Shown here: piece by piece, positions 22,493-31,704 of the stretch
How the letters are laid out: each line of letters begins with the position of its first letter
How positions within the stretch are numbered: position 1 is the first letter of the stretch
Assembly: GCA_017450465.1 (NCBI GenBank)
Contig: JAFSUW010000008.1
Coordinates: 1-38,638, forward strand
Direction: 5' to 3'
Source: Clostridia bacterium
Lineage (GTDB): Bacteria > Bacillota > Clostridia > TANB77 > RGIG9151
DNA: 38,638 nt
Program-made: the position numbers and the translations under genes
Notes under the pieces: generated by a model
Told to the model about the DNA's origin: nothing
The model's database searches: none
What the model saw: only the letters and a program-made list of their open reading frames with translations

Positions 22493-22650
22493 TGCAATAA
22501 GGGTTAGTTTTGTCACAAGGGACGGGGGCAATTGACCACATTTATGTAACTATAACAATTGCATTACATTACGTTCTGATGTTACTTATAGTTTTGATTT
22601 TATGTTAAATTACAGCGTTATATTTAACAATGAAAATATTGTTAACTAAA

Positions 22651-22679
22651 TTGAAAAAATTTTTTCGGAATGCTATAAT
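22651..22679 (+). promoter_or_regulatory. Promoter of the amidase gene
   Basis: TTGAAA (22651-22656), 17 bp, TATAAT (22674-22679), with TG at 22671-22672 (extended -10). The rest of the gap from 22493 shows only a fragment CACAAGGGACGGGGGCAATTG (22515-22535) that resembles a common clostridial intergenic repeat. Confidence 0.8.
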
Positions 22680-22718
22680 AAAAATCAGTTACAAATAAGT
22701 AATGCGAAAGGACATAAA

Positions 22719-23363
22719 ATGGAAACAGATAAAAGAAAAATAATTATTGAATTAGTGATTATTCTCATTTTATTAATATTAATGTGTCTTATCCCAGACG
22801 TAAAAGAAGTTTTTAATGGAGAACGAGATAGATTAAAACAGCTTGAAACACTAAAAAACACTACGATACCAGAATGGATAAATGTAGATATAATAGAAGT
22901 AGATGGCCATTCGAGAAGAGAGAAAAGTGTAGATGAAGTAAATGCAATAGTGGTGCATTATGTAGGAAATCCAAGTAGTACGGCAAAACAGAATAGAGAT
23001 TATTTTAACAGCAAAGAGGCAAAGGTAAGTTCACATTTTGTAGTTGGATTAGATGGTGAGATAATACAATGTTTGCCACTTTATGAAATATCTGCAGCAA
23101 GTAATTGGCGAAATCACGATACGATTTCTATAGAAGTTTGTCATCCAGATACTACAGGAAAGTTTAATGAGAAGACGTATAATTCGTTAGTAAAACTTAC
23201 TGCCTGGCTTGTAGAATTATGCGAATTAGATGAGGATGGAATAATACGTCATTATGATGTTACAGGTAAAGAATGCCCAAGATATTATGTGAGAAATCCT
23301 AAAGCGTGGAATGATTTTAAGACAGATGTTATGAATAAAGTAAAACTTAATAAGGGTGTTTAA
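22719..23363 (+). CDS. Membrane-anchored N-acetylmuramoyl-L-alanine amidase (Amidase_2)
   Basis: A zinc amidase that cuts the bond between MurNAc and the stem peptide of peptidoglycan. 214 residues: an uncleaved membrane anchor (8-25, IIIELVIILILLILMCLI), then an Amidase_2/PGRP-like domain. Probable zinc ligands are H80 (AIVVHYVGN), H178 and C186 (RHYDVTGKECPRYY). SSHFVVGLDGEIIQCLPLYE and NHDTISIEVCHPD are typical of the fold. ATG 22719 after AAAGGAC, with a strong promoter. It stands just upstream of murA and the division genes, which fits a role in septal or wall turnover. Confidence 0.9.
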   Translation: METDKRKIIIELVIILILLILMCLIPDVKEVFNGERDRLKQLETLKNTTIPEWINVDIIEVDGHSRREKSVDEVNAIVVHYVGNPSSTAKQNRDYFNSKEAKVSSHFVVGLDGEIIQCLPLYEISAASNWRNHDTISIEVCHPDTTGKFNEKTYNSLVKLTAWLVELCELDEDGIIRHYDVTGKECPRYYVRNPKAWNDFKTDVMNKVKLNKGV

Positions 23364-23377
23364 TATTACATAATTTT

Positions 23378-23405
23378 TTCACATAGTTTATTTTCATATC
23401 ATAAT
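23378..23405 (+). promoter_or_regulatory. Probable promoter of murA and the division cluster
   Basis: TTCACA (23378-23383), 16 bp, CATAAT (23400-23405), 33 bp before the murA start. Confidence 0.5.
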
Positions 23406-23438
23406 ATGTAATGAAAGTAATTATGTGGAGGTTATGTG

Positions 23439-24692
23439 ATGGATACATATGTTGTTAGCGGTGGTAATGTTTTAGAGGGAGAGTTAGTGGTTCAAGGTTC
23501 TAAAAATTCTGCATTACCAATAATAGCGAGTACAATTTTGACAGGAACTACGGTTATTTTATATAACTGTCCAAATATAAGTGATACAATAAACTTGCAA
23601 AATATTTTGAGGTTGCTTGGAAATAAAATTACATATGAAAATCATAAGTTAGTTGTTGACTCATCGTCATGTGATATTAACGAAATACCGGCGAATTTAA
23701 TGAAGGAAATGCGTTCTTCTATAATACTTATGGGAGCGATTTTAGCAAGAACAGGACGCGTAGTTGTTTCATATCCGGGCGGGTGTGAAATAGGTACTAG
23801 ACCGATTGATTTGCATTTATATGGGTTACAAAAATTAGGGGCCAATATTATCGAAAATCATGGCTACATCATTTGTGAAGCAAGTAGATTAAAAGGTAGT
23901 GAAATATCATTAGATTTTCCAAGTGTTGGTGCAACCGAAAACATTATGCTTGCGGCAACTTTGGCGGATGGAGTAACTATAATTAGAAATGCAGCACGTG
24001 AACCAGAAATTGTTGAGCTTCAAAATTTTTTGAACTTATGTGGAGCCAATATAAAAGGAGCAGGTACAAGTACCGTAAAGATTAAAGGAGTACCTAAATT
24101 ACATGAAGCAGATTATACTGTAAAATCTGATAGAATTGTTGCTGGAACATATTTATGTGCTGCAGCAATGAACAAAGGTAAACTTTGTTTGAAAAATGTA
24201 GTTATAGATAATATTTGGTCAATAATTCATAAATTACAGGAAACTGGATGTGAATGTAGAATAATAAATAATGATGAAATATATATAAAAGCTCCAAAGA
24301 AACTAAAAGCAGTTAAAATGATAAAAACGTTGCCTTATCCGGGTTTTCCGACAGATATGCAATCTCAAATGGTAACAATGCTTTCTATTGCTAGTGGTAC
24401 ATCCATTGTTATTGAAAATATTTTTGAGAATAGATATAAATATATTCCGGAATTGACAAAGATGGGAGCAGAAATTACAATAGAAGGGAAAGCGGCAATA
24501 GTCAAAGGCGTGGATAAATTAAATGGTGCGACAGTTGAAGCAAGAGAGCTTCGTGGCGGTGCAAGTTTAGTTTTAGCTGGTCTTGCTGCTGATGGATATA
24601 CGAAGATCGAAGGTACAAAATATATTGAACGTGGTTATGAAGATTTTACTGAAAACTTAAAAAGAATAGGTGCAAAGATAGATAAAGAATAA
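23439..24692 (+). CDS. murA: UDP-N-acetylglucosamine 1-carboxyvinyltransferase
   Basis: First committed step of peptidoglycan synthesis: transfers enolpyruvate from PEP to UDP-GlcNAc in the cytoplasm. 417 residues, normal for MurA. Hallmarks: GGNVLEGELVVQGSKNSALPI at the N-terminus (Lys-Asn of the UDP-GlcNAc site), the catalytic loop YPGGCEIGTRPIDLH with the cysteine that fosfomycin targets, and PGFPTDMQSQ. The conserved ARELRGGASLVLAGLAADG closes the fold. I choose ATG 23439, with GGAGG 7 bases upstream, over GTG 23436. Fourteen bases before divIB, so it heads the division cluster here. Confidence 0.97.
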   Translation: MDTYVVSGGNVLEGELVVQGSKNSALPIIASTILTGTTVILYNCPNISDTINLQNILRLLGNKITYENHKLVVDSSSCDINEIPANLMKEMRSSIILMGAILARTGRVVVSYPGGCEIGTRPIDLHLYGLQKLGANIIENHGYIICEASRLKGSEISLDFPSVGATENIMLAATLADGVTIIRNAAREPEIVELQNFLNLCGANIKGAGTSTVKIKGVPKLHEADYTVKSDRIVAGTYLCAAAMNKGKLCLKNVVIDNIWSIIHKLQETGCECRIINNDEIYIKAPKKLKAVKMIKTLPYPGFPTDMQSQMVTMLSIASGTSIVIENIFENRYKYIPELTKMGAEITIEGKAAIVKGVDKLNGATVEARELRGGASLVLAGLAADGYTKIEGTKYIERGYEDFTENLKRIGAKIDKE

Positions 24693-24705
24693 AGGGGTAA
24701 AACAA

Positions 24706-25551
24706 ATGAAAAAAGATTATGATGATTTTGAAGAAATCGATTTTCTTGATTATGAAGAAGAAGTACCTAATAATGTTGAGGAAGAAGAGGAACCACCTGA
24801 AAAAGAACCGCCAAAGAAAAGCAAAGGCGAGTTGATTAAAGAGATAATAATATCTGCCATAATTTTATTGGTTACTTTTATATTAATACTTCTTTTTTCG
24901 CCTATTTTTAATATAACTAATATAAAAGTAGAAGGAAATAAAAAAGTAGATGAGAATATTATAAAGAGTGAGGCAGATGTAAATATAGGTCAAAACATAT
25001 TACGCCTTAATAAAGTACAGATGAAAAATAATATTTTAAGTGTGCCATATGTAGATGAAGCAAAAATTTTAAGAGTTTGGCCAAACACGATTTTAATTAA
25101 TATTTCTGAAAAAGAACCTATTGCAAAGCTAAAATTACTTGGTTCAAATATTTTTATTGATGAAGATGGCTATGTTTTAGAGGTTTTAACTGACGACGAG
25201 GATTATGAAGTGCCTCTTTTAGAAAACATTGAAGTTTCTTCAATTATTCCAAATAGGGAATTAGATGCGGATAATCCAGAATTATATAAAAAATATTTAG
25301 AGATATTGAAGAATTTGAAAAATAATGATATGCTAGAAAATATCACAAAGATAAAATTTACTGATACCTTTATTTTATATACAGTAAATGGCGACAAGAT
25401 AAACATGGGCGATACAAGTGATATAAATTATAAAGTACTTAGACTTAAATCTATATTAGAAAACAATACAGGAAATTTATATATTGATATTTCCAATGTA
25501 GATACTTGGTCAACATCGTATCCAATTTGGGATGATACAGAAGAAATCTAG
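24706..25551 (+). CDS. divIB: Cell division protein DivIB/FtsQ
   Basis: A bitopic divisome protein that links FtsL/FtsB and the septal synthases. 281 residues. The cytoplasmic tail is strongly acidic (1-40, DDFEEIDFLDYEEEVPNNVEEEEEP). One membrane helix covers about 46-66. A POTRA domain follows (about 68-137, FNITNIKVEGNKKVDENII), then the FtsQ domain (IFIDEDGYVL, VPLLENI). The position between murA and DUF881/sbp/ftsA matches the Bacillus and Clostridium order. Ribosome site GGGGT; same strand throughout. Confidence 0.93.
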   Translation: MKKDYDDFEEIDFLDYEEEVPNNVEEEEEPPEKEPPKKSKGELIKEIIISAIILLVTFILILLFSPIFNITNIKVEGNKKVDENIIKSEADVNIGQNILRLNKVQMKNNILSVPYVDEAKILRVWPNTILINISEKEPIAKLKLLGSNIFIDEDGYVLEVLTDDEDYEVPLLENIEVSSIIPNRELDADNPELYKKYLEILKNLKNNDMLENITKIKFTDTFILYTVNGDKINMGDTSDINYKVLRLKSILENNTGNLYIDISNVDTWSTSYPIWDDTEEI

Positions 25552-25568
25552 TAATGGGGTGAGTTTTG

Positions 25569-26291
25569 TTGAAGAACAAAGAGTTTATAATTACTATAAC
25601 TATAATTTGCTTTATATTAGGCCTTATGTTTAATATGCAGTTAAAAACAGTAAACAAAAGTACAACAACCGCAACGGTGCGTAATTCTGAACTACAGGCA
25701 CAATATTCAGAGTTAAAAAAAGCATATGATGATATGCAGGTAACACTTGCAGAAAAGGAAAAGATTTTACAAGACTATAGAAATGTAGAAACAACTGAAG
25801 AAACAGTTGAATTAATCAAGCAAGAACTTAATACTGCTCTTCGCGATGCTGGTCTTAAGGATGTTAGAGGACAGGGGTTAATTGTTACTGTCGAAGACAG
25901 TGTAAATGAAGCCGGACAAGATACTAACTTAAATAATTATTTAGTTCATGATGAAGATTTATTAAATATCGTAAATGAGTTAAAGTCTTCTGGTGCAGAA
26001 GCAATATCGATAAATGACCAAAGGATAGTTGCAATGAGTTCTATTCGTTGTGCGGGGCCTACAATACTTGTAAATGACGAAAAACTTGCACCACCATTTA
26101 CTATAAAAGCAATTGGTGATGCATCACTACTAGAATCGGCTATCAATATGCGTGGTAGTTATGTAGATATATTAAAAGGTTGGGGTATACGTTTTACGAT
26201 AACTAAGGAAAATGATATATTTATTCCTAAATATAGTAAAACCATCAAAGGTAAGTATGTTACAATAGTTGATGAAAACGTTGAAGAATAA
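25569..26291 (+). CDS. DUF881 (YlxW/YlxX-like) membrane-anchored protein
   Basis: 240 residues. An N-terminal membrane helix (FIITITIICFILGLMF), a coiled coil (about 35-70, SELQAQYSELKKAYDDMQVTLAEKEKIL), and an extracellular DUF881 domain follow. The domain contains VRGQGLIVTVEDS, LVHDEDLLNIVNELKSSGAEAISINDQRI, SSIRCAGPTILVND and PFTIKAIG. These proteins sit between divIB and sbp in many Firmicutes; their function in division is not settled. The start is TTG 25569 or TTG 25566; GGGGTGAG at 25556-25563 spaces better for 25569. Confidence 0.88.
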   Translation: MKNKEFIITITIICFILGLMFNMQLKTVNKSTTTATVRNSELQAQYSELKKAYDDMQVTLAEKEKILQDYRNVETTEETVELIKQELNTALRDAGLKDVRGQGLIVTVEDSVNEAGQDTNLNNYLVHDEDLLNIVNELKSSGAEAISINDQRIVAMSSIRCAGPTILVNDEKLAPPFTIKAIGDASLLESAINMRGSYVDILKGWGIRFTITKENDIFIPKYSKTIKGKYVTIVDENVEE

Positions 26292-26312
26292 TTAAACTTT
26301 TAGGGGGGCAAT

Positions 26313-26687
26313 TTGATAATGGTATTTATATTTCCGCTTATCGGGTTAATTCTTGGAATATTTGTAGCAAATTTCATTTTTCCTAGTATCGAAAGTTATA
26401 CATATTCAAAATATTTAGCTATTGCAGTTTTAGCATGTATGGATTCTGTTTTCGGCGGTATTGCTGGTTTTGCAGAAAAGAAATTTGATTTAGGTGTTTT
26501 TGTTTCAGGTTTCTTTGGCAATTCGCTGCTCGCCGTATTATTAACATATATGGGCGAAAAATTAAGTTTAGACTTACATTTAGTAGCAGTACTTGTTTTT
26601 GGTAACAGAATGTTTTTAAATTTTGCAATAATTCGTAGATATCTATTGAATAAATTTAAAAAACAAGATAAGATAATAGAAGAATAG
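26313..26687 (+). CDS. sbp: Small basic protein Sbp (DUF1290)
   Basis: 124 residues, hydrophobic: several helices (FIFPLIGLILGIFVANFIF, YLAIAVLACMDSVFGGIAGFAE, GVFVSGFFGNSLLAVLLTYMGEKL, LVAVLVFGNRMFLNFAIIRRYLL). ACMDSVFGG and GNRMFLNFA-IRR are the DUF1290/Sbp signatures. It is a conserved division-cluster membrane protein of unknown role, placed between DUF881 and ftsA as in Bacillus. TTG 26313 lies 4 bases after GGGGGG and ATG 26319 lies 10 bases after; either is possible. Confidence 0.88.
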   Translation: MIMVFIFPLIGLILGIFVANFIFPSIESYTYSKYLAIAVLACMDSVFGGIAGFAEKKFDLGVFVSGFFGNSLLAVLLTYMGEKLSLDLHLVAVLVFGNRMFLNFAIIRRYLLNKFKKQDKIIEE

Positions 26688-26770
26688 CAAAAAAGAGGTA
26701 TGATTAGGTATAAAACTTATATTTAGTAAAATCTGTAGCCTCCAAACAAAAACTATTAGGGGTGTATGAA

Positions 26771-28009
26771 GTGTTTGGTGATATTATCGTAGGAGTGGAT
26801 ATAGGAGCAACTAAGGTTTGTACAGTAATAGCAAGAGCGAAAAAGCAAAATCAGTTAGAAGTTATAGGGTATGGCATGAGTCCTTGCTCAGGCATAAAAA
26901 AGGGTCTTATTGTAGACCTTGAAAATGTTGCAAGGGCAATCAAAGAATCAGTAACTTTAGCTGAAAAAGCAGCAAATGTTAAAGTTACTGCAATTACAAT
27001 TGCTATTTCGGGCTTTCATACAAAGCTTTTTGCATCTCGTGGTAGAATAAATTTTGATGGGAACATGAAAGAAATTACAGTTGAAGATGTAAGCCGTGTC
27101 CTTAAAGAAGCCAAAAATTTTGATATTCCTTACGATAGACAAGTTGTTGATGTAATTCCTAATCAATACATAATAGATGGTTATGATGAAATAGTAGATC
27201 CTACCGGAATGATGGGAGCTATTTTAGAAGTAGATGCCGATGTCGTGCTTGGAAGTACCATTGCTACACAAAGTTTACTAAAAAGTGTTGAAAAAGCAGG
27301 ATATCAAGTATCTGGAATAATAGTTGAAGCCCTTGCATCTAGTGAAGTTGTCCTTTCAGAAGAAGAAAAGAAGTTAGGAGTACTTTTATTAGATATAGGT
27401 GGTGGTAAAACAGATATAGCATTTTTCAAAGATGGAAGGATAAAATATTACGATTCTATACCGGTTGGAAGTGAATATATTACAAATGATATTGTAATTG
27501 GTTTAAAAGTATCGTATAATGAGGCTGAAAGATTAAAAAAACAATTCCCTTTATCAAAAAAATCATTGATAAATAACGATCAAAGTATTACAATATATTC
27601 AATCGGGGAAAGTAAACAAGTTTCTATAAAGATTTCTGATATTATTGATATAGTAGAAGCAAGACTTACAGAATTGTTTACAATATTAAATGATAGAATA
27701 ACCGCTGCTGGTGTAAAAGAACAAATAGAAGCAGGAACTGTAATTATAGGACAAGGTATATACCACATTGTAGGTTCAGATGATTTATTATCAAGTGTTA
27801 CGGGCTTGCCAGTTAGATTTGTAAATCCTAAATTACCAGCAAACTTAAAACTTCCGTATGTTACAGCTCTTGGAATAGTAAAATATGTAGCAGGCATGAG
27901 TTTAGGAGAGCGTGACGTAGAAATATTAAATAAAGATAGAATACCTGAAGAACCATCAAACACTTCGGAAGGTTTAGTCAATAAATTTATAAAGTTTTTC
28001 AAACAGTAA
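26771..28009 (+). CDS. ftsA: Cell division protein FtsA
   Basis: An actin-like ATPase that tethers the FtsZ ring to the membrane. 412 residues. Phosphate 1 motif [18 protein letters not shown] is at the N-terminus. The SHS2/1C insertion region and [22 protein letters not shown] (phosphate 2) follow, and [14 protein letters not shown] is the adenosine-binding region. The C-terminal amphipathic helix [10 protein letters not shown] is the expected membrane-targeting sequence. I choose GTG 26771, 6 bases after AGGGGTG, rather than GTG 26762 which overlaps that site. ftsZ follows 16 bp downstream. Confidence 0.95.
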   Translation: MFGDIIVGVDIGATKVCTVIARAKKQNQLEVIGYGMSPCSGIKKGLIVDLENVARAIKESVTLAEKAANVKVTAITIAISGFHTKLFASRGRINFDGNMKEITVEDVSRVLKEAKNFDIPYDRQVVDVIPNQYIIDGYDEIVDPTGMMGAILEVDADVVLGSTIATQSLLKSVEKAGYQVSGIIVEALASSEVVLSEEEKKLGVLLLDIGGGKTDIAFFKDGRIKYYDSIPVGSEYITNDIVIGLKVSYNEAERLKKQFPLSKKSLINNDQSITIYSIGESKQVSIKISDIIDIVEARLTELFTILNDRITAAGVKEQIEAGTVIIGQGIYHIVGSDDLLSSVTGLPVRFVNPKLPANLKLPYVTALGIVKYVAGMSLGERDVEILNKDRIPEEPSNTSEGLVNKFIKFFKQ

Positions 28010-28025
28010 AAGAGGAGGAGTTATT

Positions 28026-29207
28026 GTGTTAGATTTTGATGTTGGAATGGAGCCATTTGCTCAAATCAAAGTAATAGGTGTAGGTGGCGGCGGTAATAAT
28101 GCTATTAACCGCATGGTCGAAGGTGGATTAAAAGGAGTAGAATTTGTATCAGTAAACACAGATAAACAAGCTCTTTTCTTATCAAAAGCAAATATGAAAA
28201 TCCAGATTGGAGAGAAATTAACTCGTGGTTTAGGAGCAGGCTCTAATCCAGAAATTGGTCAAAAAGCTGCTGAAGAAAGCCGCGAAGAAATATCTGAAGC
28301 TATTAAGGGTGCAGATATGGTATTTGTAACGGCTGGTATGGGCGGCGGAACAGGTACAGGAGCAGCTCCAATAGTTGCAGCAGTTGCAAGAGAAATGGGA
28401 ATATTAACAGTTGGTGTTGTAACAAAGCCATTTAATTTTGAAGGTAGAAAAAGAATGGTTCAAGCCGAAAAAGGTATTGAACAATTAAAAGATAATGTAG
28501 ATACATTAATCATTATTCCTAACGATAGATTATTACAAGCTGTACAAAAAAACACATCAATGACAGAGTCATTTAGGTTAGCAGATGATATATTACACCA
28601 AGGTGTTCAAGGTATTTCCGATTTAATCGCTGTACCAGGACTTGTAAACTTAGACTTTGCTGATGTAAAGACAATTATGTACAACTCAGGAATAGCTCAT
28701 ATGGGTACAGGACATGCTTCAGGTGAGAATAGAGCAGAAGAGGCAGCAAAGCAAGCTATTCACAGTCCTTTACTTGAAACATCAATTGAAGGTGCAAGAG
28801 GAGTATTGTTAAATATCACAGGTGGTTCTGATTTAGGATTATTAGAAGTTAATGCAGCAGCTGAATTAATTCAAAAATCTGCTGACCCAGAAGCAAACAT
28901 CATATTTGGTGCAGTGATAAATGAAGAATTACACGATGAAATATTAATCACAGTAATAGCTACTGGATTTGATAAAACATTAAATAACGTTGCAACAATT
29001 CAAAAGAAAGATATTCCTTCATTCTTTAATAATAAAACAACGGTAACAGGTGGTTTATCAAGCTTAACTCCACCACAAGGTAGTTCAAGCACAACAATGC
29101 CAATACAACCAACATCAACAAGTAGTAATTCATCATCAGGTATGTCACAAAGTTTAGGTGATGAAATAGATATTCCTTCTTTCTTAAGAAGTAAAAAGAA
29201 TAAGTAA
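28026..29207 (+). CDS. ftsZ: Cell division protein FtsZ
   Basis: Tubulin-like GTPase forming the cytokinetic ring. 393 residues. [16 protein letters not shown] starts the nucleotide fold, and the tubulin signature GGGTGTG is at 106-112. The T7-loop region [11 protein letters not shown] supplies the catalytic aspartates. A Ser/Thr/Gln-rich linker (about 340-375) leads to the C-terminal peptide [15 protein letters not shown], which binds FtsA and other partners. GTG 28026 with GAGGAGGAG (28012-28020) upstream. Ends the cluster at a GGGCGAT-type terminator. Confidence 0.98.
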   Translation: MLDFDVGMEPFAQIKVIGVGGGGNNAINRMVEGGLKGVEFVSVNTDKQALFLSKANMKIQIGEKLTRGLGAGSNPEIGQKAAEESREEISEAIKGADMVFVTAGMGGGTGTGAAPIVAAVAREMGILTVGVVTKPFNFEGRKRMVQAEKGIEQLKDNVDTLIIIPNDRLLQAVQKNTSMTESFRLADDILHQGVQGISDLIAVPGLVNLDFADVKTIMYNSGIAHMGTGHASGENRAEEAAKQAIHSPLLETSIEGARGVLLNITGGSDLGLLEVNAAAELIQKSADPEANIIFGAVINEELHDEILITVIATGFDKTLNNVATIQKKDIPSFFNNKTTVTGGLSSLTPPQGSSSTTMPIQPTSTSSNSSSGMSQSLGDEIDIPSFLRSKKNK

Positions 29208-29220
29208 ATAAAATATGTAA

Positions 29221-29245
29221 GGGGCGATAATTAATCGCCCTTTTT
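29221..29245 (+). terminator. ftsZ terminator (GGGCGAT family)
   Basis: GGGCGAT (29222-29228) pairs with ATCGCCC (29234-29240), then TTTTT. Third copy of the family in the window. Confidence 0.8.
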
Positions 29246-29250
29246 ATTTG

Positions 29251-29418
29251 TTATTTTTTACAAACAAAAGTTTCACAGCATGTTTCATCAGATGTAGTAG
29301 CATCGCTAGTAACAGAATTATTAACATTTAACTTATTAGCATGACAGTAGTTATTATCCCAAAACTTGCATGTTTCAACAGAACATTCAACTTCTAGTTT
29401 ATTAGGAATATTTTTCAT
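29251..29418 (-). CDS. DUF1540 small cysteine-rich protein
   Basis: A 55-residue protein. It reads MKNIPNKLEVECSVETC, then KFWDNNYCHANKLNV, a Ser/Thr-rich spacer, and DETCCETFVCKK. The C-x4-C-x6-C spacing followed by CC-x-TF is the DUF1540 pattern, a small probable metal-binding protein widespread in clostridia, with unknown function. ATG 29418 has a full AGGAGGTG (29424-29431 on the complement). It is convergent with ftsZ and has no neighbour in the same direction. Family assignment is by pattern only. Confidence 0.85.
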   Translation of the reverse strand: MKNIPNKLEVECSVETCKFWDNNYCHANKLNVNNSVTSDATTSDETCCETFVCKK

Positions 29419-29527
29419 ATTAACACCTCCTATTGTGATATTATTATTTTGAACAATTTAATGAACTATTATTCAGCTAAATTGTTGTTTAGCGAAGAGA
29501 ATTAAAATTAGAAATATCCGCAAACTT

Positions 29528-29577
29528 GTAGCGGCGAACTATAGTTCGCCATATGGAGCACTATAGTGCTCCGCTAC
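29528..29577. repeat. Double-palindrome (three-way-junction) intergenic repeat
   Basis: Two perfect 18-bp palindromes, GGCGAACTATAGTTCGCC (29533-29550) and GGAGCACTATAGTGCTCC (29555-29572), are enclosed by GTAGCGG (29528-29534) and CCGCTAC (29571-29577). A further AACAATTTA/TAAATTGTT pair lies at 29452-29486. The gap 29419-29647 has no gene. The arrangement looks like a dispersed structured repeat. Confidence 0.75.
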
Positions 29578-29647
29578 GGTTTGAAAATTCACTAACATTT
29601 AATCATATAAACAACAATTTTTTATTTATCCAAAAATTGTATATATC

Positions 29648-29676
29648 TTGACCATGCAAAAATATTGTGATAAAAT
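29648..29676 (+). promoter_or_regulatory. Promoter of tig-clpP-clpX
   Basis: TTGACC (29648-29653), 17 bp, TAAAAT (29671-29676), TG at 29668-29669 (extended -10). Confidence 0.8.
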
Positions 29677-29710
29677 AAGGCGTCAAATGAAAAGTAAAGG
29701 AGTTTTAAAA

Positions 29711-31093
29711 ATGAGTTCAAAAGTAGAAAATTTAGGAAACAACAAAGTAAAAGTTGAAATTATAGTTTCAGCAGAAGAATTTGAGAAAGGTGTAGACCAA
29801 GCTTTCAAGAAAAATGCTTCTAAAATTAATATTCCTGGCTTTAGAAAAGGTAAAGCACCAAGAAATATTATTGAAAAAATGTATGGTAAAGAAATAATGT
29901 ATAATGATGCATTCGATATTGTAGCACCAGATGCCTATGAAAATGCAATAAAGGAAAACAACTTAGAAGTAGTAAGTAGACCAGAAGTTGATATAACACA
30001 GATAGGCGATGGAAAAGACTTAATTTTTACAGCTGAAGTTTACGTAAAGCCAGAAGTAAAATTAGGAGATTATAAAGGTTTAAAAGTAGAAAAGAAAGTC
30101 TATAATGTAAGTGATGCAGATATAGATGCTGAAATAGAATCAATGAGAAATAAAAATGCTAGACTTATAACAGTTGAAGATAGAGCATTACAAGATGGAG
30201 ATATTTCAAATATTGATTTTGAAGGTTTTGTAGATAATGTTCCTTTTGATGGTGGAAAAGGTACTAACTTCGAATTAACAATAGGAAGCGGTCAATTTAT
30301 ACCTGGTTTCGAAGAACAATTAATAGGAATGAATATTAAAGAAACAAGAGAAATTAATGTAAAATTCCCTGAAGAATATCATTCAAAAGATTTGGCTGGA
30401 AAAGATTCAATGTTTAGAGTAACTTTAAATTCTATTAAAACTAAAGAAGTACCAGCACTTGATGATGAGTTCGTTAAAGATGTAAGTGAATTTGATACGC
30501 TTGCTGAATTAAAAGAAGACTTAAAGAAAAAAGCAACCGAAAGAAATACAAATCGTAGCAAAATAGAATTAGAAGATGAATTATTCAAGATGGCAGCTAA
30601 GAATGCTGAAGTAGATATTCCTGCTACAATGATAGATGCTGAAGTAGACCATATGGTTTCAGATTATGATTGGCGTTTACAAATGCAAGGAATGAAACTT
30701 GAAATGTACTTAAAGATGATGAATCAAGACTTAAATACATTTAAAGCTGGATTTAGAGAAAGTGCTGAAGAAAGAGTAAAAGTTCAACTCGTAATTGATA
30801 AAATTGCTGAAGAAGAAAAGATTGAAGCAGACGAAAAAGAAATAAATGAGAAAATTCAAAAAATGGCTGAAAACTATGGGCAATCAGTTGAAGACTTTAG
30901 CAAAAATCTTCGTGAAGACGACAAAAAATATATTGCAGGAGATGTTAAAGTTCAAAAGGTTGCAGATTTCTTAGTAGAAAATGCTAAAATTACTGAAACA
31001 GAAGTTAGCAAAGAAGAAGATAAGAAAGAGGAGAAGAAAACAAGAAAGCCAAGAACTACAAAAGCTAAAACAACTAAAAAAGAGGAGGAATAA
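29711..31093 (+). CDS. tig: Trigger factor, ribosome-associated chaperone and prolyl isomerase
   Basis: Binds nascent chains at the ribosome exit. 460 residues. The N-terminal ribosome-binding domain carries the signature GFRKGKAP (43-50). An FKBP-type isomerase domain covers about 150-245 ([32 protein letters not shown]), and the C-terminal arms follow. The final 30 residues are a Lys/Glu/Thr-rich tail ([19 protein letters not shown]), longer than usual. The start is ATG 29711 with AAAGGAG 8 bases upstream; the open frame back to 29648 lies in the promoter. Operon with clpP (2 bp after) and clpX. Confidence 0.96.
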   Translation: MSSKVENLGNNKVKVEIIVSAEEFEKGVDQAFKKNASKINIPGFRKGKAPRNIIEKMYGKEIMYNDAFDIVAPDAYENAIKENNLEVVSRPEVDITQIGDGKDLIFTAEVYVKPEVKLGDYKGLKVEKKVYNVSDADIDAEIESMRNKNARLITVEDRALQDGDISNIDFEGFVDNVPFDGGKGTNFELTIGSGQFIPGFEEQLIGMNIKETREINVKFPEEYHSKDLAGKDSMFRVTLNSIKTKEVPALDDEFVKDVSEFDTLAELKEDLKKKATERNTNRSKIELEDELFKMAAKNAEVDIPATMIDAEVDHMVSDYDWRLQMQGMKLEMYLKMMNQDLNTFKAGFRESAEERVKVQLVIDKIAEEEKIEADEKEINEKIQKMAENYGQSVEDFSKNLREDDKKYIAGDVKVQKVADFLVENAKITETEVSKEEDKKEEKKTRKPRTTKAKTTKKEEE

Positions 31094-31095
31094 TT

Positions 31096-31680
31096 TTGGA
31101 TACACAAATGAATTTAGTGCCTTATGTTATAGAGCAAACCAGTCGTGGTGAACGTTCTTATGACATATTTTCAAGATTATTAAAAGACAGAATAATATTT
31201 ATCGGCGACGAAATAAATCAGGCAACATCATCTTTGGTTGTTGCACAATTATTATTTCTTGCCTCAGAGGACCCAGAAAAGGATATAAATTTATATATTA
31301 ATAGTCCTGGTGGTTCAGTAACAGATGGTTTTGCGATTTTTGATACAATGAACCATATAAAACCAGATGTATCAACAATATGTGTTGGTATGGCAGCAAG
31401 TATGGGAGCATTTCTACTTGCAGCTGGTGCAAAGGGCAAAAGATATGCATTACCTAATAGCGAAATAATGATACATCAACCTTTAGGTGGTGCAAAAGGT
31501 CAAGCAACAGATATCAAGATTCAAGCAGAACAAATACTTAAAATAAAAGAAAAATTGACTAATATTTTATGCGAAAAGACAGGTCAACCACTAGAAAAAG
31601 TTCAAAACGATTGCGAACGTGACTTTTTCATGTCGGCAGAAGAAGCAAAGAACTATGGACTTATTGATGCAATATTATAA
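31096..31680 (+). CDS. clpP: ATP-dependent Clp protease proteolytic subunit
   Basis: Serine protease that forms the 14-subunit chamber used by ClpX. 194 residues. Catalytic triad S102 ([11 protein letters not shown]), H127 (IMIHQPLGG) and probably D176 ([19 protein letters not shown]). [16 protein letters not shown] is the substrate-binding strand and oxyanion region. TTG 31096 is the start, with GAGGAGG 7 bases upstream; it lies 2 bp after tig. Order tig-clpP-clpX is the standard Firmicute arrangement. Confidence 0.97.
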   Translation: MDTQMNLVPYVIEQTSRGERSYDIFSRLLKDRIIFIGDEINQATSSLVVAQLLFLASEDPEKDINLYINSPGGSVTDGFAIFDTMNHIKPDVSTICVGMAASMGAFLLAAGAKGKRYALPNSEIMIHQPLGGAKGQATDIKIQAEQILKIKEKLTNILCEKTGQPLEKVQNDCERDFFMSAEEAKNYGLIDAIL

Positions 31681-31704
31681 AAATACAAAAGAGTGGGTGA
31701 TAAA

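Noticed and set aside
29648-29710. Upstream extension of tig giving 21 extra residues
   Set aside because: The segment contains the -35 and -10 of the promoter; ATG 29711 has the ribosome site.
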